Of a stretch of 64,000 nt of DNA, positions 54,199 through 62,524 are shown in pieces (within the stretch, counting starts at the first letter, position 1; each line of letters begins with the position of its first letter). Under the pieces are notes generated by a model that was not told the origin of the DNA, searched no databases, and was given only the letters and a program-made list of their open reading frames with translations. Both the position numbers and the translations under genes were made by a program. Source of the DNA: Campylobacter vicugnae. GTDB taxonomy: Bacteria; Campylobacterota; Campylobacteria; Campylobacterales; Campylobacteraceae. Location of the stretch: positions 744,001 through 808,000 of the forward strand of contig NZ_CP018793.1 in NCBI RefSeq assembly GCF_002139875.1, read 5' to 3'.

Positions 54199-54414
54199 AA
54201 AAAGAGCGTAAAAATAAAATATAAAAATTTTGCTAAAAATATTCTCAAATAATGTTAAAATAAATCACTAATCTATTTTGATATCAATTATATTTAAAAT
54301 AGCTTTTTATAAAATTTTATCTATTTACAAATTTAAATTTTATTTTTCAAAATAAGAATTTGAAAATTTAATACTAACATTTAATATTACGAATTCTATC
54401 TTTGCTAAATTGGC

Positions 54415-54765
54415 TTAATTTTGTTCAATAATAACTGCAGCTATAGCAAATCCACCATCATGAGTTATGCTAAGTGAAGAATTTTTAATATTAAATTTAA
54501 GAAGCGTATCTAATTTAAATTGAATCTTTGGCGCTCCTTTACTATCTTTATAAATTGTAGCATCACCAAATCCAAATTCAGCTCCGATACCACAACCAAG
54601 CGCTTTACTAATAGCCTCTTTAGCAGCCCAAAAACCAGCCAAAGTAGCATTATTTTTGGCAAGTTCAATCTCACTATCATTTAAAAATTTACGCAAAAAA
54701 AGATCGCCGTGCCTAGCCTTGGCAGTAGCGATCCTATCAATACTTACAATATCAATGCCTATCAT
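54415..54765 (-). CDS. acpS: Holo-ACP synthase
   Basis: 116 residues. [10 protein letters not shown] (metal-binding aspartate), [13 protein letters not shown] and SITHDGG are the family motifs. It transfers phosphopantetheine to acyl carrier protein. It overlaps fliL by 4 bases and closes the flavodoxin-to-acpS run. Confidence 0.95.
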   Translation of the reverse strand: MIGIDIVSIDRIATAKARHGDLFLRKFLNDSEIELAKNNATLAGFWAAKEAISKALGCGIGAEFGFGDATIYKDSKGAPKIQFKLDTLLKFNIKNSSLSITHDGGFAIAAVIIEQN

Positions 54766-55271
54766 TGCACTATAAAATCAGTAAAAAAGACATTTTTAAT
54801 ATATCCATCTCTTAATACTTCATTAATCCTAGTTACTAATTCATCTTTTAAACGCTCTTTTCCTTTAGCTGTGCTTACATCTTCGTACGTTTTAGCAGAT
54901 AAACTTCTAATAATTATATCTCTTATTAGGGCTTGTTTTTTATCTATTTCTGGACTTAAAGTCTCTTCGCTTAGTTCTAGATTCATTGTAGTTTTTAGAT
55001 ATCTAGTACCACTCTCGCTAAGTAAATTTACAACATATTGCTCCATTGGATATACTGGACCAATGTTAAAAAAATCATTTGAACGCTGTTTTGGAGCTAC
55101 TTGAGCTGATGGTGTATTAGCAGCTTGCGCTACTTGCTTATCATCTCCACCACTCATCAATAGCATTACTACAATAACGCCGATAATCAACAAAAATACA
55201 ACCACACCAATAATAGCTATCAGTACAACTGGACTCTTTTTACTCTCTAATTTTATATCTTCATCTGCCAT
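54762..55271 (-). CDS. fliL: Flagellar basal-body protein FliL
   Basis: 169 residues with one membrane span (about 15-38), a low-complexity linker, then the FliL periplasmic domain ([27 protein letters not shown]). It supports the stator and motor torque. It overlaps acpS by 4 bases. Confidence 0.93.
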   Translation of the reverse strand: MADEDIKLESKKSPVVLIAIIGVVVFLLIIGVIVVMLLMSGGDDKQVAQAANTPSAQVAPKQRSNDFFNIGPVYPMEQYVVNLLSESGTRYLKTTMNLELSEETLSPEIDKKQALIRDIIIRSLSAKTYEDVSTAKGKERLKDELVTRINEVLRDGYIKNVFFTDFIVQ

Positions 55272-55313
55272 TTTACTTCCTTTTTGTTATATTATAGTTT
55301 AATTTTGCTTAAA

Positions 55314-56183
55314 TTATTCACCGACAATATTTTTTAATATACCAATCCCTTCTATTTCGCACTCTACTATATCATCTTTTTTAAGATATTTTGGCGGAGT
55401 AAAGCCCATCCCTACACCGCTTGGAGTACCAAGAGATATGATAGTTCCAGCCTTTAGAGTCATTCCAGCACTTAAATCGCTTATAACATAAGCAGCATCA
55501 AATATCATATCAGCAGTATTTGCATTTTGTCGCAATTCTCCATTAATTCTTGAGCAAATTTTTAAATTTGATATATCAAGATTAGTCTCAATCCATGGCC
55601 CCATAAGTGTCGAGCCATCTAGGCTTTTGCCATAATACCACTGCTTATAACGATTTTGAATATCACGAGAACTAATATCATTTAAAATTGTATAGCCAAA
55701 TACATATTCTAAAGCATCTTTTATAGAGACATTATAGGCATCTTTTCCTATAATTAATGCTAGTTCTACTTCATAATCTAAAGTTTGCGTAATATTGCTA
55801 TGACTTGGAAATTTAGCACCATCACCTAAGATATAGTTTGCTCTTTTTCCAAAATATACCGGAAATTCTCTTTTACCATCAAATTCAATCTTTTTAAATC
55901 TATATGACTCTTTGGCGTGTTCCATATAGTTAATCCCTAAGCAGATTATATCTTGAAGTGGAGATAGGATTGGTGGTAGCTTTTCTATACTTTCATATGG
56001 CTCACCGCCACTTTTTGAGCTTAAATTTTCTAAAATTTGACGCTCAGTCTGAGTTAGTGTAATGATTAAATCATTCATATCTTTTTTATCTATTCCAGCA
56101 GTACTAATATCTATAACTCCATTATTTGCACTTAATACTCCAAGCTTTACTATTCCATCTTTTTTATAGGTTATAAGCCTCAT
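55314..56183 (-). CDS. Fumarylacetoacetate hydrolase-family protein
   Basis: 289 residues. ICLGINYMEHAKE, DYEVELALIIGKDA (metal-binding acids), ILNDISSRDIQ and GTPSGVG are family motifs. The reaction could be acylpyruvate hydrolysis, oxaloacetate decarboxylation or tautomerisation; substrate unknown. Overlaps argD by 4 bases, so it may belong to the arginine run only by position. Confidence 0.85.
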   Translation of the reverse strand: MRLITYKKDGIVKLGVLSANNGVIDISTAGIDKKDMNDLIITLTQTERQILENLSSKSGGEPYESIEKLPPILSPLQDIICLGINYMEHAKESYRFKKIEFDGKREFPVYFGKRANYILGDGAKFPSHSNITQTLDYEVELALIIGKDAYNVSIKDALEYVFGYTILNDISSRDIQNRYKQWYYGKSLDGSTLMGPWIETNLDISNLKICSRINGELRQNANTADMIFDAAYVISDLSAGMTLKAGTIISLGTPSGVGMGFTPPKYLKKDDIVECEIEGIGILKNIVGE

Positions 56184-57334
56184 TTTTTTGCCTTGCTAAT
56201 TGCTAATTTTAATCTAGAAAATCCCTCTTTCATCTCTTTTTTATCCAAATTTAATGGTGGTAAAAATCTTAATGTATTACTACCCGATCTTAATACCAAA
56301 ACTCCACACTCTAAAGCTTTTAATATTATGGTATTTAATAAATTTGAATCTTTAACAACTATACCTTGCATTAAGCCAAGACCGACTCTTTTTTCAAAAA
56401 TATCGCTATTTTCTTTTACCAATTTATCTAATTTTTTTTCAAATTTAGATATTTTTTTATCTAATTTTCCACTATTTTTTAAATTTTCAAGCTCATTAAG
56501 CACATATTCAGCTACACTTGTTACTAAAAATCCACCGCCAAAAGTGCTACCATGGTCTCCAGGCGCAAAGATAGGTTTTTTAGATGCACAAGCCCCAATT
56601 GGCACACCATTACCAAGTCCCTTAGCAAATGTGATAATATCTGGTTCAATTTCATAAAGCTTAGCAGTAATAAACTCACCTGTACGATATACTCCGCACT
56701 GCACTTCATCTGTAATAAGCAAAATATTTTTTTGATTTAAAATCTTAGCTAATTCTTGAACTTTAGCTTTATCAAGTGGATTTATACCGCCTTCTCCTTG
56801 AACTAACTCAATTATAACTGCAGCTGTATTTTCATTTAAATTTTCAATAATTTCATCAATGCTATTATAGAATTTAAATCCATTAGGATAAGGAGCAAAA
56901 TCATCTGGATGAAATTTATCTTGTCCAGTCATTGCTAAAGTCGCAATAGTTCTGCCATGAAATGAATTTGCAAGACTGATGATTTCACTCTTTTTACCTT
57001 GTTTATAACCAAATTTTCTAGCTAGTTTGATTGCGCATTCATTTGCTTCGGCCCCACTATTAGCAAAAAATAGCTCATATTCTCCACCAAGTAGATTTGA
57101 AATTTTATCAGCTAATTTAGATTGCGGGGTAATGTTATATAAATTTGATGTATGAAGTAAGGTTTTAGACTGTTTTGATATGATTTTTGCTACACCTTTA
57201 TGGCTATGACCTAAAGCACAAACTCCAATCCCGCTAGCAAAATCTATATAATCCTTACCATATTCATCCCATAAAGTAGCACCATAACCACGCACAAATC
57301 CTACATCTGCTCTTAAATAATTATTCATCAGCAT
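56180..57334 (-). CDS. argD: Acetylornithine aminotransferase-family enzyme
   Basis: 384 residues of a class III PLP aminotransferase. SGAEANECAIKLAR, NSFHGRTIATLAMTGQ, DEVQCGVYRTGEF and the PLP lysine in TFAKGLGNGVPIG are present. It transfers amino groups to N-acetylornithine in arginine synthesis and may also serve succinyldiaminopimelate in lysine synthesis. Confidence 0.9.
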   Translation of the reverse strand: MLMNNYLRADVGFVRGYGATLWDEYGKDYIDFASGIGVCALGHSHKGVAKIISKQSKTLLHTSNLYNITPQSKLADKISNLLGGEYELFFANSGAEANECAIKLARKFGYKQGKKSEIISLANSFHGRTIATLAMTGQDKFHPDDFAPYPNGFKFYNSIDEIIENLNENTAAVIIELVQGEGGINPLDKAKVQELAKILNQKNILLITDEVQCGVYRTGEFITAKLYEIEPDIITFAKGLGNGVPIGACASKKPIFAPGDHGSTFGGGFLVTSVAEYVLNELENLKNSGKLDKKISKFEKKLDKLVKENSDIFEKRVGLGLMQGIVVKDSNLLNTIILKALECGVLVLRSGSNTLRFLPPLNLDKKEMKEGFSRLKLAISKAKK

Positions 57335-57337
57335 AAA

Positions 57338-57961
57338 TCAATCCTTATAGTGAATTTGCGGCAAATTCCAATTTCTATAATATGCTACCAGCCGCCATGT
57401 AACACCAAATATAAATAAAACAAATATCCAATAAATACTAGTAAGCCCTGCTAAATGCATCAAATAGTATATAGCTCCAACGCCCATACTAATCGTTCCA
57501 TATAATCCAGTCTTTAAAAACCAAGGAACTTCATTTAGCAATACATCACGCATAATTCCGCCACCAACACCATTAAAAAACGCCACCATAATCACGCCAA
57601 AAATATTAAGCCCAAACTCTAAAGATACAATAGCCCCAACAATAGAAAAGCTTACTACATCTACTGCATCAGTCATAATAAATATAAATTTTTTATCTAG
57701 ATTACTTCTTTCTTTTTGGTGAAATTTAAGTAAAAACGCCAAAATCATAACAGCCAATACAATACAAACAGGAATATAATGTGTAAAAGAATATGCAGGG
57801 CGACCCACGATCATATCGCGAATCAATCCTCCGCCAAGTGCAGTTAAAAATGCTGCTAAAAATACGCCTAGCCAGTCACAGCCTCTGCGTATTCCAAACA
57901 AAAATCCGCTCAAAGATGCTGAGGCTATACCGACATATTCTGCAAATAAAAAAGCTTCCAT
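57338..57961 (-). CDS. TRIC-type (UPF0126) cation channel protein
   Basis: 207 residues with about seven hydrophobic segments in two similar halves, each with a glycine-rich turn (ALGGGLIRDMIVG and GVGGGIMRDVLL), the TRIC/UPF0126 signature. Bacterial relatives form trimeric cation channels. Three bases above argD. Confidence 0.88.
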   Translation of the reverse strand: MEAFLFAEYVGIASASLSGFLFGIRRGCDWLGVFLAAFLTALGGGLIRDMIVGRPAYSFTHYIPVCIVLAVMILAFLLKFHQKERSNLDKKFIFIMTDAVDVVSFSIVGAIVSLEFGLNIFGVIMVAFFNGVGGGIMRDVLLNEVPWFLKTGLYGTISMGVGAIYYLMHLAGLTSIYWIFVLFIFGVTWRLVAYYRNWNLPQIHYKD

Positions 57962-57985
57962 TGCTAACTTTGAGCTTTATAAGAT

Positions 57986-58471
57986 TTAGAATTCAGATTT
58001 AATAGATTCAACCCATTTATCGGCTCTAGCTTGCCAATCTTTGTCATTTTTATAATCAATTGCAAGACCAATAAATTTGCCATTTATAAATGATAGTGAA
58101 TTTTTAAACGCATATCCATCAATATCAGTAGCACCAACAAGTTTAACACCACGAATATGTGGTAAAAACTCCACTAAACCATCAAGAAATGTCGTAGGAT
58201 GTTTAACCTGCCCGCCTACACCTACTAAAGCTAGAGTTTTACCGCCAAACTCAGCCTCAGCTATAATATCCAATTTAGCTTTAAAATCTTTTTGTAAATC
58301 ACCATGACCATGAGTAGAAGCTGCAAAAATTAATTTATCATAGCTATTTAAAAAATCAAGTGTAAGTTCTTTTGCATCAATTATCTCGCTATCAAAATTC
58401 TTTGCTATATACTCTGCAACTACTTTTGTATCGCCAGCATTTGTACCATATACTACGCCAACTTTTGCCAT
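57986..58471 (-). CDS. fldA: Flavodoxin
   Basis: 161 residues. GVVYGTNAGDTKVVAE is the FMN phosphate loop; ASTHGHGDL and GVGGQVKHPTTF are the flavin-side loops. Flavodoxin is the likely electron carrier for OorDABC or pyruvate oxidoreductase, and it is encoded directly downstream of the oor genes. Confidence 0.93.
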   Translation of the reverse strand: MAKVGVVYGTNAGDTKVVAEYIAKNFDSEIIDAKELTLDFLNSYDKLIFAASTHGHGDLQKDFKAKLDIIAEAEFGGKTLALVGVGGQVKHPTTFLDGLVEFLPHIRGVKLVGATDIDGYAFKNSLSFINGKFIGLAIDYKNDKDWQARADKWVESIKSEF

Positions 58472-58558
58472 TTTTTTCCTTTAATATTTAAATTTAAAGC
58501 AGAAATTATATCAAAGTAAAGTCTAAAATTTGCTTAATTATTTTGTTATAATAAGATA

Positions 58559-58583
58559 CCAAAGCCACAAATATTGGCTTTGG
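58559..58583. terminator. Terminator after oorC
   Basis: A perfect 9-bp stem (58559-58567 with 58575-58583) and 7-base loop, 11 bases past the oorC stop. Only weak T-runs on either side. Confidence 0.65.
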
Positions 58584-58593
58584 TTTAATTAAG

Positions 58594-59148
58594 TTATTGC
58601 ATACATTTAGAAGCGTATGCAAGTCCTAGATCATAAGCTTTATTGTTTGCCTCTTTTACCTTATCTGGAACTGAGCTTAGCATCTTAGCTCTTACTATCT
58701 CTTCATCCATTACGCCTGTAAATTTTACAGCTACACCAAGAGCTACAACGCTTTGAGTAATTACATTACCAACTTCATCTTTTGCAATTGATATAATTGG
58801 AATTTCATAGATTTTCCAGCGTTTTTTATCTGCTTCGCTAGGTTTAACCAAATTTGGTTCAACAACTATAATACCACCATCTTTTACGCCATCTTTAAAG
58901 GTATCATAGCTATTTTGAGCAGTTGCAAGCATAAAGCAAATTTCACCTTCATTTGCATATGGATACTTAATCTCTTCATCGCTTAAAATGATATCAACCT
59001 TAGTTGGACCACCACGTACTTGAGATGTGTATGTAGATGCTTTTACGCCATATCCACCAGCTTCAATTTTAGCTGCTGAAAGAATCTCACCAGCTAAGAT
59101 AACACCTTGACCGCCAACACCAACAAATCTTAACTCTGCTAAACTCAT
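58594..59148 (-). CDS. oorC: 2-oxoglutarate:acceptor oxidoreductase gamma subunit
   Basis: 184 residues. FVGVGGQGVILAGEIL, YTSQVRGGPTKVDIILSD and a C-terminal helical end match the gamma subunit of 2-oxoacid:ferredoxin oxidoreductases. Part of the four-subunit OorDABC complex that makes succinyl-CoA; it replaces the dehydrogenase complex absent in these organisms. It overlaps oorB by 4 bases. Confidence 0.95.
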   Translation of the reverse strand: MSLAELRFVGVGGQGVILAGEILSAAKIEAGGYGVKASTYTSQVRGGPTKVDIILSDEEIKYPYANEGEICFMLATAQNSYDTFKDGVKDGGIIVVEPNLVKPSEADKKRWKIYEIPIISIAKDEVGNVITQSVVALGVAVKFTGVMDEEIVRAKMLSSVPDKVKEANNKAYDLGLAYASKCMQ

Positions 59149-59990
59149 ATTATCTCCTCAAAGTTGACTTTTGTCTTATTTTGAGCTGCTTCTTTTACTT
59201 TAGCATATGCTTTGCAATACTCTATACGATTTTCATCTTTAAATAGTATGCCTGTAGGAAACTTACCTTTTTTCTCTTCATCGCTAAGAGTGTCAAATTT
59301 AGCCTTAGATACTGTTCTATCATCTATCCATTTAACCATTTGAGTAGCTTCACCCATTTTGTTTTTTCTACCTAGATTAATATGGCAATTAGAGAATATA
59401 TCAAAGAAGCTATAACCTTCATGTTTAAAGCCTTCTATTAACATTTTTTCAATTCTAGTTGGGTTAATAACTGTCTCACGACCAACAAATGTTGCACCAG
59501 CAGCAGTTGCTAGTTTAGCAGCATCAAAGTTTGGATCGATATTACCCCATTGAGCTGTAACAGTCCAAAAACCTTGTGGAGTTGTAGGACTTGTTTGTGA
59601 GTTTGTAAGACCATAGATAAAATTATTAATTAAAATATGATTAATATCTATATTTCTACGGCAACCATGAATTGTATGATTACCGCCGATTGCTAAGCCA
59701 TCGCCATCACCAGTTACTACAATTACATGTTTTTCTGGATTTGCCAGCTTAATACCTGTAGCATATGCAATTGCACGGCCGTGAGTTGTATGTACTGTAT
59801 TGCAATTTACATAGCTTGAGAAGCGTCCGCTACATCCAATACCGCTTACTACACAAACATCATCCATATTCCAGCCCATTGCATCTATAGCACGGATAAC
59901 ACTTTTTAAGATGACGCCATCACCGCAACCCCAGCACCAAAGTGTTGGCATTTTACTTGTTCTTAAATAATTATCATAATTAAAAGCCAT
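59145..59990 (-). CDS. oorB: 2-oxoglutarate:acceptor oxidoreductase beta subunit
   Basis: 281 residues. WCWGCGDGVILKS has a cysteine pair for an iron-sulfur cluster, GDGDGLAIGGNHTIH is the thiamine-diphosphate motif, and NNFIYGLTNSQTSPTT follows it. It binds ThDP and passes electrons through the cluster. It is 2 bases downstream of oorA. Confidence 0.96.
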   Translation of the reverse strand: MAFNYDNYLRTSKMPTLWCWGCGDGVILKSVIRAIDAMGWNMDDVCVVSGIGCSGRFSSYVNCNTVHTTHGRAIAYATGIKLANPEKHVIVVTGDGDGLAIGGNHTIHGCRRNIDINHILINNFIYGLTNSQTSPTTPQGFWTVTAQWGNIDPNFDAAKLATAAGATFVGRETVINPTRIEKMLIEGFKHEGYSFFDIFSNCHINLGRKNKMGEATQMVKWIDDRTVSKAKFDTLSDEEKKGKFPTGILFKDENRIEYCKAYAKVKEAAQNKTKVNFEEII

Positions 59991-59992
59991 AA

Positions 59993-61114
59993 TTAAAACT
60001 CCTTGACTTTACTAATAATTTCGCTTGGGCTAATTGGTCTGCCGTTTGCTTTTAATAGTGTTTTAAAATCATCTCTTAAAGAGCATCTTTGTATCTCGCC
60101 TAGATATTGACCCATATTCAGCTCAGTTACTAGAATATTTTTAAATTTAGCACAAATTTCTTTAATTTTTGCCTCTGGACTTGGCCATAATGTAATAGGT
60201 CTAAATATACCAGCTTTAATTCCTTCAGATCTTAATTTATCAACTGCTTCTTTAGCTGCTAGGCTTACACTGCCATAACAGATTATACATACATCAGCAT
60301 CTTCTAGTTTATACTCTTCAAATTTGATAACTTCATCTAAGTGAGCATGGATTTTATTAAATAGTCTTTTAATATTATAATCTACAATCTTACCATCTTC
60401 AGTTGGGAAACCTGTAGGACCATGGTGAAGACCAGTAATATGATAGCGATAACCTTTAAAGAATGGATTTAGAGTTGCTGGTTCATCCTCTTTAGCTTCA
60501 TATGGATTATACTCAGCTGGATCACCTGTAAACTCGCGTCTTGGTTCAATAACTAAATCGCTTACTTTTGGAATAACTGCTTTACCTTGCATATGACCAA
60601 TAGTCTCATCAAGTAGTAAAAATACTGGTGTGCTAAATCTATTTGCTAGATTAAATGCTCTTACAGTTTCAGTATAAATTTCATCTAAATTTCCTGGAGC
60701 CACTGCGATAGAACAAAAATCACCATGACTTGGGCTTTTAGCTTGTAATACATCGCCTTGAGCTACACGAGTTGGCAGACCAGTAGATGGACCACCACGC
60801 ATTACATTTGCAATAACTAGTGGAATCTCAGCAATAAATCCAAGACCGATCTGTTCAGCCTTTAGTGATATACCAGGTCCAGAGCTTGCAGTCATAGCTT
60901 TTGCTCCACTCATACTAGCACCAAGAGCTACTGAAATACCAGCAATCTCATCTTCCATTTGTATAAAATTTCCACCATTTTTTGGTAGCATTACGCTTAA
61001 TTCATGCGCTATTTCACTTGATGGTGTAATAGGATAACCACCAAAAAAATTACAGCCACACTCAATAGCTGCTTTTGCTGCTAAAGCATTTCCTGTTGTT
61101 ATTAATTCTCTCAT
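59993..61114 (-). CDS. oorA: 2-oxoglutarate:acceptor oxidoreductase alpha subunit
   Basis: 373 residues. GCNFFGGYPITPSSEIAH, QMEDEIAGISVALGAS and SSGPGISLKAEQIG are typical of the alpha subunit, which holds the substrate and CoA face. 9 bases downstream of oorD. Confidence 0.96.
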   Translation of the reverse strand: MRELITTGNALAAKAAIECGCNFFGGYPITPSSEIAHELSVMLPKNGGNFIQMEDEIAGISVALGASMSGAKAMTASSGPGISLKAEQIGLGFIAEIPLVIANVMRGGPSTGLPTRVAQGDVLQAKSPSHGDFCSIAVAPGNLDEIYTETVRAFNLANRFSTPVFLLLDETIGHMQGKAVIPKVSDLVIEPRREFTGDPAEYNPYEAKEDEPATLNPFFKGYRYHITGLHHGPTGFPTEDGKIVDYNIKRLFNKIHAHLDEVIKFEEYKLEDADVCIICYGSVSLAAKEAVDKLRSEGIKAGIFRPITLWPSPEAKIKEICAKFKNILVTELNMGQYLGEIQRCSLRDDFKTLLKANGRPISPSEIISKVKEF

Positions 61115-61123
61115 TTAATATCC

Positions 61124-61429
61124 TTAATTGACTTTCCTAAAATGATTTGCCTTAATTGCGGCTGCTCTCTCTTTTGCTTCAGGGCTAAGTTTTGCAAATT
61201 TAAACCCTTTTTCAGCTACATAAATAGCAAAATCAGGACAGTGAAGCTCACAATCCCTACAGCCAATACATGCCTCAGGATGACTAACTTCAATCATCAT
61301 TCCTTGAATAGCATGGATATCTTCTTTCATATTCAAAACACCAGCAGGGCAATAGCTCACACAAATATCGCAAGCTTTACACCTACTCTCATCGACCCAA
61401 ACAGCTGTATTAAGCGGTTGTTCTATCAT
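61124..61429 (-). CDS. oorD: 2-oxoglutarate:acceptor oxidoreductase delta (ferredoxin) subunit
   Basis: 101 residues with two [4Fe-4S] sites: CKACDICVSYCPAG and CIGCRDCELHCPDF. It is the electron-entry subunit of OorDABC. GGAG precedes its ATG. First gene of oorDABC; in C. jejuni, as I recall it, sucCD lies between mdh and this gene, but here the space is 208 bases. Confidence 0.95.
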   Translation of the reverse strand: MIEQPLNTAVWVDESRCKACDICVSYCPAGVLNMKEDIHAIQGMMIEVSHPEACIGCRDCELHCPDFAIYVAEKGFKFAKLSPEAKERAAAIKANHFRKVN

Positions 61430-61480
61430 TACTATCTCCTATTAAATTTAAGTCTAACTTAAATAAAATTTCAAGCTACA

Positions 61481-61486
61481 ATTGTA
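61481..61486 (-). promoter_or_regulatory. -10 box of oorDABC
   Basis: Minus-strand CGC-TACAAT lies 51 bases before the oorD ATG, in the 208-base gap between mdh and oorD. The gap indicates a separate promoter for oorDABC. Confidence 0.45.
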
Positions 61487-61637
61487 GCGACTAAACTACT
61501 TGTAAATCAAGCAGATAAATATCAATTTTGCTAAATGCAAAATTACAACTAAAACTTTTTTTGCAACTTTATCTTAAAAAAGTTAATAAAATAGATAAAT
61601 AAAAAAACTAAAATTATAACTTTAGCTAAAGTTAAAA

Positions 61638-62522
61638 TTAGAACCCATTTAAATTAAGATTATTTATATTAATTATAAATTCATCTATACTTTTATCTAA
61701 AATTTCTCTATCTTTTTGCTCTAAATTTAACTCCAATAACTCTTTTACGCCATTTTTATCAAGTTTTACTAATCGGCTAAATGCTACTAAATTATCATCT
61801 AAAACTGAACAGCTAAGTGGCTTTGAATTGCCATATATTAACGCTTGGCAAATATTTATAACTCCAGCAGCTGGTGCGTAAAATGCAGATGTATTCATCA
61901 ATTTTACTATTAAAGCTCCGCCATTTATAGTTTGAGATTTAATATTTTCAAACTCATTACTATTTAAATTCTCGCTACTTAAACATATCATACTATCATT
62001 ATGCATACCTATTACGCAAGATTTTGAGTCTTTCATATCTTTGCCTAGATAATTTTGTAAAGAGAATTTAAGCCTAGCACTATCTAGCTCGCCAGCCATT
62101 CCTATAATCTTGCTTTTATTAAATCCACTTGACTTATAAGCCACATATACCATTATATCAAGTGGATTTGTTACTACTATTATAGTTGAATTGGGAGCAA
62201 ATTTAGCTATTTTTTTTGATGCATCAACTACTATATTAGCATTTATTTTAGCAAGTTCAGATCTGCTTTGACCATCTTTTCTGGCTACTCCAGCAGTGAT
62301 TATAACTATATCAAAATTTTCTAAAAGTTTATAATCATCTCCACCTACTACTTTAGCACTTTGTGATAGAGCAATAGCCATTTGCGATAGATCAATTGCT
62401 TTGGCTTTAGCTAAATTTGAATTGATATCAATTAATGCAATATTATCGCACATCTGTTTAGAAAGTAGCAAGCTAGCTATGCTAGCTCCTACATTTCCAG
62501 CACCTATTATTGCAATTTTCAC
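61638..62522 (-). CDS. mdh: Malate dehydrogenase
   Basis: 294 residues, LDH/MDH family. IGAGNVGASIASLL at the N-terminus, GVARKDGQSRSEL with the substrate arginine, NPLDIMVY and the catalytic histidine in MHNDSMI. The ARKDGQSR loop supports malate rather than lactate. 2 bases after icd, so likely cotranscribed. Confidence 0.92.
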   Translation of the reverse strand: MKIAIIGAGNVGASIASLLLSKQMCDNIALIDINSNLAKAKAIDLSQMAIALSQSAKVVGGDDYKLLENFDIVIITAGVARKDGQSRSELAKINANIVVDASKKIAKFAPNSTIIVVTNPLDIMVYVAYKSSGFNKSKIIGMAGELDSARLKFSLQNYLGKDMKDSKSCVIGMHNDSMICLSSENLNSNEFENIKSQTINGGALIVKLMNTSAFYAPAAGVINICQALIYGNSKPLSCSVLDDNLVAFSRLVKLDKNGVKELLELNLEQKDREILDKSIDEFIININNLNLNGF

Positions 62523-62524
62523 AA

